Part shown: piece by piece, positions 44,260-52,346 of the stretch | Layout of the letters: every line of letters starts with the position of its first letter | How positions within the stretch are numbered: position 1 is the first letter of the stretch | Position numbers and translations under genes: made by a program | Notes under the pieces: generated by a model | The model's input: only the letters and a program-made list of their open reading frames with translations | What the model was told of the DNA's origin: nothing | Database searches by the model: none | Origin: Hoeflea_A sp039025395 | Lineage (GTDB): Bacteria > Pseudomonadota > Alphaproteobacteria > Rhizobiales > Rhizobiaceae | Direction: 5' to 3' | DNA: 64,000 bases | Assembly (NCBI GenBank): GCA_039025395.1 | Contig: JBCCOK010000022.1 | Location: forward strand, 7,680-71,679

Positions 44260-45288
44260 TCAGGCTGTCTTGGGCTGCCGCAGCGGCTCCTCATAGGCAG
44301 CCGGGCTCAAATCACCGGCCGGTTCGGTTGGTGGCGGATCGGACGTAACAAGCGGCGCGACCGTCTCATCTGCAGATTGACGGGCGGCCGTCTCATGGCA
44401 GAGGTCGAAGACGATCCAGGCGGCGGCCATATTGCCCATGTGCACGGCGGTGTTTGTGTTCTGATGGCCGCCATAGGTCAGGTCGCCTGCCGCGTAGATG
44501 CCGACTCTGCCCGTCCGGTAGCTGTTGTCCACGTCGACATAGCCGTCGTCATTGAGACGAAGGACAAGTGATTTTACCAGATCGCTCTGGACCTGCTTTG
44601 GCCATAAAAGGAGCACCTCGCGTTCGATGCGGCGGCCGTCGCGCAGAACGATCTCGGTCAATGAGTCGCCCGGCCCATGCAGCGATTCCGCCGTACCCCG
44701 GATAAGCTCGATGCCCAGCGCCGTGATTGCTTCGAGCCGCTCTTCGGCAATTGTGATCGAAGGCTCTACGATCATCACAAGATCTTTTGTCCAATTGTAA
44801 TAGACCTCTGCGGCCGCCAGTATCTCCGGCCTGTGCACATAGATGGCCCATGGCCTGTTGCGCAGCTCAAAGCCCTGGCAGAAGGGGCAGTTGATGATCG
44901 ACGCTCCCCACCGGTCCTTGAGGCCGACGATCATCGGAAACACGTCGACCATGCCGACGCAGATCAGCACGCGCCGTGCGGCAAAGGAAGAGCCGCCGCG
45001 AGTGGCAAGCGTGAAACCCTGTTTTGCGCCGCCGGAAATGGATGCGATTTCCGCCGACTTGAAGTCCGCGTAGCCGTAGTTGGCGATCTCCTTGGCCATT
45101 GTCTCGCGCATCTGTTGGGGCGAGGCCATGTCCATTCCCGGATGGGCTGCAACGTGGGCCGAAGCTTCATTTCGAGGCGGCAAAGGTGAGTCAAATACAA
45201 CCGTGCGGATCATTGAACGCGACAGTGTCAACGCCGCAGCGAGGCCAGCGGGTCCGCCTCCAACGACTGCAACCTGATATTCCGTCAT
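44260..45288 (-). CDS. Thioredoxin reductase-like FAD/NAD(P) oxidoreductase
   Basis: A 342-residue flavoprotein. The FAD-binding start is VAVVGGGPAGLAAALTLSR (6-24). The NADP domain carries the redox-active pair Cys134-Pro-Phe-Cys137 (INCPFCQGFELR), and AAGDLTYGGHQNT is the second FAD motif. The NAD(P)H motif after residue 148 reads YVHRPEILAAAE and lacks a clear GxGxxA/G. CPFCxGFE resembles GliT-type dithiol oxidases and small ferredoxin/thioredoxin reductase relatives rather than TrxB (CATC). About 35 residues of Pro/Glu/Ala-rich tail follow the domain. The start at 45288 (GGAGG 8 nt upstream) is preferred to an earlier in-frame start. It is likely an oxidase or reductase for a small disulfide, partner unknown. 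Confidence 0.8.
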   Translation of the reverse strand: MTEYQVAVVGGGPAGLAAALTLSRSMIRTVVFDSPLPPRNEASAHVAAHPGMDMASPQQMRETMAKEIANYGYADFKSAEIASISGGAKQGFTLATRGGSSFAARRVLICVGMVDVFPMIVGLKDRWGASIINCPFCQGFELRNRPWAIYVHRPEILAAAEVYYNWTKDLVMIVEPSITIAEERLEAITALGIELIRGTAESLHGPGDSLTEIVLRDGRRIEREVLLLWPKQVQSDLVKSLVLRLNDDGYVDVDNSYRTGRVGIYAAGDLTYGGHQNTNTAVHMGNMAAAWIVFDLCHETAARQSADETVAPLVTSDPPPTEPAGDLSPAAYEEPLRQPKTA

Positions 45289-45433
45289 GGCGAGGACCTC
45301 CTTGACGCAATTGGTAACCGATTTCATTCGCCGCAGTGCTTTAATGTCATGATAGCATCGCGAACGCACAGTGTGCCACTTGGCTGTGGATAACATGAAC
45401 AAAGGCTGCCCGGAGAAGAAGCCTGCGATCATT

Positions 45434-46282
45434 TCAAATGTAATAAACCTGAAGATCCTCGACGATTTCCGCCGGGCCGTCGAAATGCGACTTCAGATCG
45501 GCGCACGCTCTTTCATGGCCTTCCTCGGTGTCCATGTGGATGCGGAAGTGGCTGATAAGCAGGCGTTTCACGTCGGCACGGCTTGCCATCTGGGCGATGT
45601 CGGCGGGGGTCGGGCATTTGTCGGCGAGCGCCGGATGAACCTCTTCTCCACTCAGCCGGTAGCACCAGTGGAGAAGCAGATCGGCACCGGCGCTTAGTTG
45701 TTCGAGTTCGTCGCAGATGGCGGCGTCGCCCGAATAGACGAACTTGCCGCCCGCCGCTTCAACCGAAAACGCCATGCAATCGAAGGCGGGCTGCGCATGC
45801 GGCACCTCGCAGGAATTCAACTGCCAGCCATTGCCCGCATAGGAGAAGCCGGGCTTGATTTCGACCACTTCCGGTGCCGGCCATGGGCGGGGCAGCGTAC
45901 CGCCGCGGGCGACCCAGACCTGCTGGCTCTGCTCCAGTTCGGTACGGGCATAAAGATCGGCGGCCAGAACGCCGTCGCGGCCGAAATAACCCTCCGTCAT
46001 GCGCGTGATGGGCGATGGGCCCCAGACCTTCAGCGGCGGAGCGCCCTCGTCCCAGGCCGCATGGACGAGCCGCGCATAATCCATCATGTGGTCAGTGTGC
46101 AGATGTGACAGGAACAGGTGGGTTATATGCGACGGCAGCCGGCCGGAGCGCACCAGATTGTCGAATACGCCGCCGCCGCAGTCGAAGAGAATGGTGTCAT
46201 CGCCGACTTCCAGCAGATAACCGCTGGAGGCGCGGCGGCTGTAAGCTTCGGGTGAGCCGGATCCAAGCACGGTCAGTTTCAT
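45434..46282 (-). CDS. Metallo-beta-lactamase-fold hydrolase
   Basis: A 282-residue MBL-fold protein. The metal motif is His60-x-His62-x-Asp64-His65 in SHLHTDHMMDY, with a later VYSGDA aspartate and LISHFR histidine. No signal peptide is seen; it starts directly with the first strand MKLTVLGSGSPEA. This layout is that of RNase Z-like and AtsA-type hydrolases, the latter including alkyl/aryl-sulfatases. Its ATG overlaps the stop of the sulfatase gene (ATGA), and it is the last gene of the MarR-headed minus arm. In this setting it may hydrolyse a sulfate ester or a lactone/ester released from one. Confidence 0.82.
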   Translation of the reverse strand: MKLTVLGSGSPEAYSRRASSGYLLEVGDDTILFDCGGGVFDNLVRSGRLPSHITHLFLSHLHTDHMMDYARLVHAAWDEGAPPLKVWGPSPITRMTEGYFGRDGVLAADLYARTELEQSQQVWVARGGTLPRPWPAPEVVEIKPGFSYAGNGWQLNSCEVPHAQPAFDCMAFSVEAAGGKFVYSGDAAICDELEQLSAGADLLLHWCYRLSGEEVHPALADKCPTPADIAQMASRADVKRLLISHFRIHMDTEEGHERACADLKSHFDGPAEIVEDLQVYYI

Positions 46283-47718
46283 GACGTCACCTGTGGTGCC
46301 GGCGTTGCACCGGCGGCGCCGAGCTTCAGCGCGGCTTCGCGTCCGCCAACCCGCTCTATAAGCGCCGCCTGATCGGCAAAGGCTCTTTCATCCGTCGCCT
46401 CCGGATCGCAGATTTCGCGCAGCGCGTCTTCCATGAGGGCCAATGTGCCGGCATGGGCCGGATCATCGGCGAGATTGCGTGTTTCTTCCGGATCGGTTTC
46501 GAGATCGAACAATTCGGAAGGGAAGCCGACATAGTAGTGAAATTTCCAGCGGCCTTTCTTCAGCATGAAAGCGCCGGAAACGGCGCCGGCGGCATGGTAT
46601 TCGCTGAATATCGGCCGATTGAGGTCGTGTTCTTCGGCGGCAATGGTCTTGAGCGAGCGGATCCCGTCGGCGCCGTGGATCCCGGTGCCGAAGTGGGCGG
46701 CGATTGTCTGCGAAAGATCGATCAGGCTGACAGGCGTGTTACAGGTGCCCACAGGAATGGCGGGCCCTGCCATGATCATCGGCACGGCGACGCTTTCCAG
46801 ATAGAGGTTCGATTTTCCCCAGAGGCCGCGGGCGCCGACATTGTCGCCGTGATCGGAGGTGTAGACAATGGTGGTATCGTCCATCATGCCGCTCGCCTCG
46901 AGTGCTGACAGGATTTCGCCGACATTATGGTCCAGCCACGAGCAGAGGCCGAAATAGGAAGCGATTGCGCGAAGCCTTTCCTGCGCATCGGCAAATTTCG
47001 CATCGGAATCGTTCATTGCGTTCTGCTTTTCGACCCAAGGGTGGCGCGCGTGGCCATTTTCGGGGTGCAGCTTCACGTCCGGCAGACGGTCGAGCGGATA
47101 GAGATCGTAATATTGCCGCGGCACAACGAGCGGGAAATGGGGTGCGACAAGGCCGACATAGAGGCACCATGGCCGATCGTCGTCCGACGCAGCACGATTT
47201 TCGAGCCATTCTGCCGTACGCTTGGTGACGGCCCGGTCGTAGTCGGTGTATTTGCTGTCGCCCGGCCCGATATAGTCGCCCAGCATCCGGCCTTCGCCTA
47301 TCACCCTTTCGTCTTCCTTGCGTATGGACGCCCAGACCATGCCGACGCCGCCGGCGACCATCATCGGAATATGCTCGACATCAAAGCCAGCCGGATCTTC
47401 TTCGGACCGATAGTGCAGCTTGCCGATGGACTCGACCGGAACGCCGGCTGCCTGGAGGCCGTGGCCCCATCCGGGGATCGATCCGTCGTAGGGCATGGCG
47501 TTGTCCCACAAGCGCGTCTGATGAACATACCGACCAGTTGCAAAACTGGCGCGAGCCGGCACACAGATCGAACAGGGCGTATAGGCATCGGTGAAACGGG
47601 TGCCGCGCGCCGCCAGCGCGTCCAGATGGGGCGTTTGTACGAAGGGATGACCCGCGCAACCCATGGCGCGGGCCTGATGCTCGTCCGACATGATAATCAA
47701 AAGGTTAGATGCACTCAT
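46279..47718 (-). CDS. Formylglycine-dependent sulfatase-family hydrolase 1
   Basis: A 479-residue alkaline-phosphatase-superfamily enzyme. Cys52 in SICVPARASFATG fits C-x-P-x-R, the site converted to formylglycine. Metal-binding motifs are the N-terminal SDEHQ (Asp12) and YTSDHGDNVG (about 290). No signal peptide is visible, so it is cytoplasmic unless exported otherwise. Sulfatases cleave sulfate esters, but phosphonate monoester hydrolases share the same motif and cannot be excluded. ATG overlaps the MarR stop (ATGA) and its own stop overlaps the MBL gene, so it is a tightly coupled operon. The formylglycine-generating enzyme is not encoded in the window. Confidence 0.88.
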   Translation of the reverse strand: MSASNLLIIMSDEHQARAMGCAGHPFVQTPHLDALAARGTRFTDAYTPCSICVPARASFATGRYVHQTRLWDNAMPYDGSIPGWGHGLQAAGVPVESIGKLHYRSEEDPAGFDVEHIPMMVAGGVGMVWASIRKEDERVIGEGRMLGDYIGPGDSKYTDYDRAVTKRTAEWLENRAASDDDRPWCLYVGLVAPHFPLVVPRQYYDLYPLDRLPDVKLHPENGHARHPWVEKQNAMNDSDAKFADAQERLRAIASYFGLCSWLDHNVGEILSALEASGMMDDTTIVYTSDHGDNVGARGLWGKSNLYLESVAVPMIMAGPAIPVGTCNTPVSLIDLSQTIAAHFGTGIHGADGIRSLKTIAAEEHDLNRPIFSEYHAAGAVSGAFMLKKGRWKFHYYVGFPSELFDLETDPEETRNLADDPAHAGTLALMEDALREICDPEATDERAFADQAALIERVGGREAALKLGAAGATPAPQVTS

Positions 47719-48194
47719 GCCAGGAACTCGTGATCCAGCGCCGCTGTTTCCAGCTTGTCGAGCGCTGAGAAAATGGCTTTGCGTTCGGATTTCGACAGCG
47801 ATCCGACAAGAAAGGACTGACGCTCCCGCATCATAGGCAGGGTCTTTTTGAAGATCCGCCGCCCTTTGCGGGTCAGCGACAATCTTTGTTGGCGCTGGTC
47901 GAGACTGTCGTTCTTGGTTTCAACTAGATCGCTCTCGATCATCCCCTTGAGACTGCGACTCAGTTGACCCTTGTCGACGGCGGTATAGCGGCAGATTTCG
48001 GAATGTGTCGTCCAACCGTCCGGACCAATCGCCAGCATGATGCGCCACTGGGCAAGCCCGATACCGGACACTTTTTCCAGAAACTTCGCGGCGTGGACGT
48101 TGAGTTTCGAATGCACGTGATGGATGCGCCATGTCAGGACTTCCTGGAGCGGCGTGTCATTGTCAAACTCTGCAGGGTATTTCGCAATCGTCAT
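47715..48194 (-). CDS. MarR-family transcriptional regulator
   Basis: A 159-residue winged-helix regulator. LAQWRIMLAIGPDGWTTHSE, then DKGQLSRSLKGMIESDLVE and LTRKGRRIF, give the recognition helix and wing of MarR proteins. It starts divergently from the tctC-like gene across a 109-bp gap that holds two identical palindromes, so it probably represses its own arm and the transporter arm and is released by a pathway ligand. The start at 48194 (AGAGG 6 nt upstream) is chosen; 48218 and 48236 are in-frame alternatives, the last of which would lie inside the first palindrome. Confidence 0.9.
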   Translation of the reverse strand: MTIAKYPAEFDNDTPLQEVLTWRIHHVHSKLNVHAAKFLEKVSGIGLAQWRIMLAIGPDGWTTHSEICRYTAVDKGQLSRSLKGMIESDLVETKNDSLDQRQQRLSLTRKGRRIFKKTLPMMRERQSFLVGSLSKSERKAIFSALDKLETAALDHEFLA

Positions 48195-48228
48195 ATCGGC
48201 CTCTTCAGAATTGATCATACGCCAAAAT

Positions 48229-48262
48229 GTTGACATGTCAACTTTTTCGTTGACATGTCAAC
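48229..48262. promoter_or_regulatory. Twin MarR operators
   Basis: The 14-bp perfect palindrome GTTGACATGTCAAC occurs twice, at 48229-48242 and 48249-48262, start to start 20 bp (about two helical turns). A third, degenerate TATCATGTGACAAC-like site follows at about 48265. They lie between the divergent MarR and tctC-like genes and fit dimeric binding of the MarR regulator; the assignment is inference. Confidence 0.75.
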
Positions 48263-48303
48263 AATATCATGTGACAACTGCTCCAAATACAAGGGAGGAA
48301 ATG

Positions 48304-49257
48304 ATGAAGAGAATTGTCAAAACGGCAATTGCCATGTTCGCCGCGGCTGTCATGTCAACGGGCGCGATCGCTGCCGACTGGATGCCGCCCGGACCAATCA
48401 AGCTGATGATCGCCTTTCGCGCCGGCGGCGGCGCCGACACCCAGGCAAGGCTGATCGCCGAAGAGCTTGAGAACAAGCTTGGCTGGAAATTCATACCGGA
48501 ACAGGTGACCGGCAAGGGCGGCATGAACATGGCCGCGGCGCTCAAGGACATGCCCAACGACGGAACCGCGATCGGTATGGCTGTCACCGAGACCTTCGGC
48601 TACAACATGGCCGCAGCGCCCAAGTCCGGTCTGACGCCTGAGGATTTCACTGGCCTGGCGACGACCGCCGGATTTCAGATGGGTATCGTCGCACCCACCT
48701 CAAAGGGCTGGACCACTTTCGATGACATGATCCAGGCTGCAAAGGGCGGTGAAGACATCCGCTTCGGCGTGATGAGTCCGCGTCTTGCCGATCTGGCCTA
48801 TCTGCTTGGCAAGGCACAGGGGGTTGATTTCAATATCGTAACCGTCCGTGGCGGCAAAGCGGTCATGGACGGGGTCAATGCGGGCGATCTTGATGTCGGT
48901 TTCATGGCCGGTATCCAGGCCAAGGGCGTTGAAGCGGGTGACCTCGTAAACCTTGCTTCCGCACTGTCGGAACCGCTGGTCCAGACACCGGATGCACCGA
49001 CGCTTGCCGATCTTGGGGTCGAATTCAATTCGGATGGGCATTTTGTGTTCGTGGCGCCGGCGGGCATGCCAGCCGAGGCAAGGGATGCCATAGCAGCCGC
49101 GATCGCTGAAATCGTGTCTGATGAGAACAGCAAGGCCGGCGGCCTTATCAAAAATGCGTTTGGCGGCTCCTCCGTCGTCACGGGCGAAGAGCTGACCGTG
49201 CTGCTCAGTCAGAGTTACCAGGATGCCGGCAAGCTTCTTGATGCTGCTTCCGAATAG
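48304..49257 (+). CDS. Tripartite tricarboxylate-type transporter substrate-binding protein (TctC-like)
   Basis: A 317-residue periplasmic binding protein. A signal peptide at 1-22 (KRIVKTAIAMFAAAV, cut near GAIA-AD) is followed by the family motif PPGPIKLMIAFRAGGGADTQAR and by EQVTGKGGMNMAAALKD, the ligand loop of TTT binding proteins. The family imports carboxylates with the TctA/TctB membrane pair, driven by ion gradients. ATG 48301 and ATG 48304 are both possible; GGAGG at 48294-48298 favours 48304. It is first in the plus arm, under the twin operators. The ligand is probably a carboxylated or sulfated compound cleaved by the sulfatases, which is inference. Confidence 0.9.
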   Translation: MKRIVKTAIAMFAAAVMSTGAIAADWMPPGPIKLMIAFRAGGGADTQARLIAEELENKLGWKFIPEQVTGKGGMNMAAALKDMPNDGTAIGMAVTETFGYNMAAAPKSGLTPEDFTGLATTAGFQMGIVAPTSKGWTTFDDMIQAAKGGEDIRFGVMSPRLADLAYLLGKAQGVDFNIVTVRGGKAVMDGVNAGDLDVGFMAGIQAKGVEAGDLVNLASALSEPLVQTPDAPTLADLGVEFNSDGHFVFVAPAGMPAEARDAIAAAIAEIVSDENSKAGGLIKNAFGGSSVVTGEELTVLLSQSYQDAGKLLDAASE

Positions 49258-49264
49258 ATGAGAA

Positions 49265-49292
49265 GGCAGATGCGCAAGACTGCGCATCTGCC
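49265..49292 (+). promoter_or_regulatory. Stable hairpin between tctC-like and tctB-like genes
   Basis: A perfect 12-bp stem GGCAGATGCGCA/TGCGCATCTGCC with loop AGAC, 8 nt after the tctC-like stop, has no T-run after it. Such a hairpin between a binding-protein gene and the membrane subunits can protect the upstream mRNA and give more binding protein; that role is inference. Confidence 0.6.
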
Positions 49293-49316
49293 AACGTCTC
49301 GAAGGGAGCCGGGAAG

Positions 49317-49883
49317 ATGTCGTCCGAATCGAGATCCAATCTGATCCTCGGAATCTGCTTCATCCTGTTTTCGCTGCTTCTGATCTTTGTCTGGATTCCG
49401 CTCGACACCGATAGCGGTATCCTCGAACGGGTCAGGCGGCAGGTGACAATAGGCGATGCGCTTGCTCCCACTCTGGCAGGCGTTTTTTTGCTTCTCGGCG
49501 GTATCATATTGGTCGTTGCGGAGCGTAATGCGGCAGACCAGCCGGAGATCGATACGGTCAATCTCGGCTTCGTGGCCATGGTCATCGTCATGTTGGCCAT
49601 CAGCGTTCTTGTCATGCGCTACGCCGGGCCCGCCGCTGTCGCGCTGGCCAATATCGGACGGGAAACGCCCTTGGAGTACCGCCTGCTGCGCGACACCGCG
49701 CCCTGGAAATATACCGGTTTCTTCTTCGGCGGAACGCTGATGATTGCCGGCCTCATCAGCATGATCGAAGGCCGGGTCACAATCAAATCCATCCTGATCG
49801 CTATCGCCGCAGTGGTGGCGATGATCGCGGTTTATGACCTTCCTTTCGACGATCTGCTTTTACCGCCGAACGGTGACGTCTGA
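49317..49883 (+). CDS. Tripartite tricarboxylate-type transporter small membrane subunit (TctB-like)
   Basis: A 188-residue inner-membrane protein with four to five hydrophobic segments (about 10-28, 47-65, 78-96, 132-150, 157-175). It starts SSESRSNLILGICFILFSLL. The family pairs with TctA to form the membrane part of the importer. It is more diverged than its neighbours, as usual for TctB. GGGA lies before the ATG at 49317, and the stop shares a base with the TctA start (TGATG), so the two subunits are made in step. Confidence 0.82.
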   Translation: MSSESRSNLILGICFILFSLLLIFVWIPLDTDSGILERVRRQVTIGDALAPTLAGVFLLLGGIILVVAERNAADQPEIDTVNLGFVAMVIVMLAISVLVMRYAGPAAVALANIGRETPLEYRLLRDTAPWKYTGFFFGGTLMIAGLISMIEGRVTIKSILIAIAAVVAMIAVYDLPFDDLLLPPNGDV

Positions 49884-51487
49884 TGAGCGCGCTCGAATAT
49901 ATCTGGTCGGGTGTTCTGGCGGTGTTTCTCGGACCGGAGCTGTTTTCGGTCCTCGGGGTGCCGATACCCGTAACGCTGGTCATGATCTTTGCCGGATTTC
50001 TTCTCGGAATAGCGGTCGGCGCCACACCTGGATTGGCCGGGCCGATTGCAATGGCCATTTCGCTGCCGATCCTGATTTCGATTTTTGGCTATACGCCCGA
50101 TGCGCTTTTGCCGGTCATGGGCTTCCTGATCGGCGTGATGAAGGGTGCCACGATCGGCGGCGCGGTGCCGGCGATCCTGTTCAATACGCCCGGCACGCCA
50201 GACGCCTATATGACCACGCTTGACGGGTATCCCATGACCCGGAATGGTCAGGCGAAGAAGGCACTGCGGGTGGCGCATCTATCATCGGTAAGCGGGGATA
50301 CGTTTTCCGACATCGTGCTTTTCGTCTGTGCGCCGTTTCTCGCGCTGCTGGTGGAGGGCTATCTCGACCTGCCGGAAAAGACCGCACTCCTGATCCTGTC
50401 TCTTTCCTTTATTGCGGCCGTTGTCGGTGGGTCTCCTGCCAAGGGCCTGATTTCAACCGGCCTCGGCCTGCTGGTGGCCTTTATCGCCACGGGGGAGGAC
50501 TTTTACCCCCGCCTCTCGCTTGACAGCCCGGCGCTGGCACAGGGCTTTCCGCTGGCAACCGCAATACTCGGCGTCCTGATTGTCGGTGCGGTTTTCAAGG
50601 AACTGGCCGACATGTGGCGTGAAAAGCGCAGCAGCGGCGCAGTGTCGGCAAACCACGACAGTGGCGAACAGGGTCTGCATTTCAGCGATGTGCAGCGCCT
50701 TTTTCCCTATATCGGCCGCTCGGCAGTGATCGGCACCGCCATTGGCGCGCTTCCCGGAATCGGCTCTACGCTCGCGGCGACCATCGGCTACACGGTCGGC
50801 AAGGCCCGTTATCAAAAAAGGAAATCGGCGGAAGATCCTGATTTCGGCAAGGGTGCGCCCGAGGGTATTGCTGCAACCGAAGCGGCAAACTCATCCGTCT
50901 CGGGCGCCAATCTCATACCCGTCCTGTCGCTGGGCATTCCAGGCAACGCCGCGGCGGTGTTCCTGATATTGGCGGCGGACAGTATCGGCGGATTCAACCC
51001 AGGCCCATCGGTTTTCCGGTTCACGACCGAGTCGGTCAACCCGGAGCTGGTCATTGCCTTTGGTCTCTTCACCGCCATGTTCATCGCCAATATTCTGAAC
51101 TGGACGATCGGCGGTGTCTTCATGCGGTCGATGGGCGTGATGACGCGGGTGCCGAAACAGATCCTGCTGCCGATCGTGCTTCTGCTGACGCTGACCGCCA
51201 TCTATGTTCAGGAAACCCGCATGGATGCGATCTGGTTCACGCTCGGTTTCGGCGTGCTCGGTTACCTGATGCGCGTCGTTGCAATGTCGCCTCTGCCTTT
51301 CGTCATCGCGTTCATTCTTGGCGGCAAGCTCGAAGAAAGCGCGCGGCAGGCCTTCGCTGCAACCGGCGGCGACCCTTACTTTCTCTTCACGCACCCGATT
51401 GCGGCACTGTTCATGGCGCTGTCCGTCGGCGTGATTGTTTTCACGGCGCGCAACTCCCGCGCCAAGGCGACCGAAGCCAGAACATGA
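49883..51487 (+). CDS. Tripartite tricarboxylate-type transporter large membrane subunit (TctA-like)
   Basis: A 534-residue inner-membrane permease with about 12 hydrophobic segments. GIAVGATPGLAGPIAMAISL (near 34-53), GGAVPAILFNTPGTPDA (near 93-109) and IGALPGIGSTLAATIGY (near 290) are the glycine/proline-rich signatures of TctA, the subunit that carries the substrate. A second PGNAAAVFLILAAD repeat fits the internally duplicated fold. It is translated directly after tctB and followed 9 nt later by the universal stress protein. With TctC- and TctB-like proteins it forms a complete importer. Confidence 0.93.
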   Translation: MSALEYIWSGVLAVFLGPELFSVLGVPIPVTLVMIFAGFLLGIAVGATPGLAGPIAMAISLPILISIFGYTPDALLPVMGFLIGVMKGATIGGAVPAILFNTPGTPDAYMTTLDGYPMTRNGQAKKALRVAHLSSVSGDTFSDIVLFVCAPFLALLVEGYLDLPEKTALLILSLSFIAAVVGGSPAKGLISTGLGLLVAFIATGEDFYPRLSLDSPALAQGFPLATAILGVLIVGAVFKELADMWREKRSSGAVSANHDSGEQGLHFSDVQRLFPYIGRSAVIGTAIGALPGIGSTLAATIGYTVGKARYQKRKSAEDPDFGKGAPEGIAATEAANSSVSGANLIPVLSLGIPGNAAAVFLILAADSIGGFNPGPSVFRFTTESVNPELVIAFGLFTAMFIANILNWTIGGVFMRSMGVMTRVPKQILLPIVLLLTLTAIYVQETRMDAIWFTLGFGVLGYLMRVVAMSPLPFVIAFILGGKLEESARQAFAATGGDPYFLFTHPIAALFMALSVGVIVFTARNSRAKATEART

Positions 51488-51496
51488 GAGGCGTGC

Positions 51497-52327
51497 ATGG
51501 CCATCAAGAATATTCTCGTTGCCTATAATGGTTCGGAATCGTCCGATGCGGCCGTTCACTGGTGCGTTCTTGCGCATGAGAAGCACGGCGCGCACGTTAC
51601 GGGCTTGCTCGCCCATGCCAGTGCCACATCCAGATTGAGCCGATACTCCTGGGTTCCGGATGCGGTGAAGGATACGCTGGACGAGCTGGAAATGACCGCC
51701 AATGCCGAAATCCATGAAAGGTTCGTGGCGGCAGCCGGCGGGCGGATCGCGCCCGATATGCTTCACTGGATCGAAACCGACGGCGAGTCGGATGCAACCG
51801 TCGCAGACTATGCACTCATGTACGACATGACCGCGGTCGGCAGGCGTGATGTTTTGCAGGGCGGCAAGCGGTTGGAGCTTCACCCGGACCGTATCGCTCT
51901 CAAGAGCGGCCGGCCGGTCTTTGTTGTGCCGCGCGACCACAAGCCGGAAAAGATCCATGAGCATGCGGTCCTTGCCTGGGACGGTCACAGGGCGGCAACG
52001 CGGGCACTCAACGATGCGATGCAAATTCTTGAGACCAAGCAGAAGGTGACCGTGCTGAGTGTTGACACCAGTGAGCGGGGCAAGGAACTCGACGGCATCA
52101 ATGTGCGCACCAGCCTTGCCCGTCACGGTATTGACGTCGAGGTTCACGTCGTGCCGCCCGGCAAGAAGACTGTCGGTCAGACGATCCTTGATTTTTGCGC
52201 CGAACACAATGCCGGCATGCTGGTGATGGGCGCATTCGAACACAGCCCGTTTCGCGAAGAGCTTTTCGGCGGTGTGACGAAATATGTGCTTGAGAATGCA
52301 AGGCTTCCCTTGCTGATTTCCCACTAG
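51497..52327 (+). CDS. Universal stress protein with two tandem UspA domains
   Basis: A 276-residue cytoplasmic protein with two UspA folds: residues 1-140 (IKNILVAYNGSESSDAAVHW) and 150-276 (EHAVLAWDGHRAATRALNDA, ending MGAFEHSPFREELFGGVTKYVL). The second domain keeps the G-x2-G-x9-G-S/T-like nucleotide loop only in part (MGAFEHSPF), so ATP binding is uncertain. UspA genes recur beside TTT and TRAP transporters, where they may tune transport, for example TeaD of Halomonas. The position between tctA and a sulfatase gene fits such a role. The gene starts 9 nt after the TctA stop. Confidence 0.88.
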   Translation: MAIKNILVAYNGSESSDAAVHWCVLAHEKHGAHVTGLLAHASATSRLSRYSWVPDAVKDTLDELEMTANAEIHERFVAAAGGRIAPDMLHWIETDGESDATVADYALMYDMTAVGRRDVLQGGKRLELHPDRIALKSGRPVFVVPRDHKPEKIHEHAVLAWDGHRAATRALNDAMQILETKQKVTVLSVDTSERGKELDGINVRTSLARHGIDVEVHVVPPGKKTVGQTILDFCAEHNAGMLVMGAFEHSPFREELFGGVTKYVLENARLPLLISH

Positions 52328-52346
52328 ATCGGGGATTTGGAGAAAT

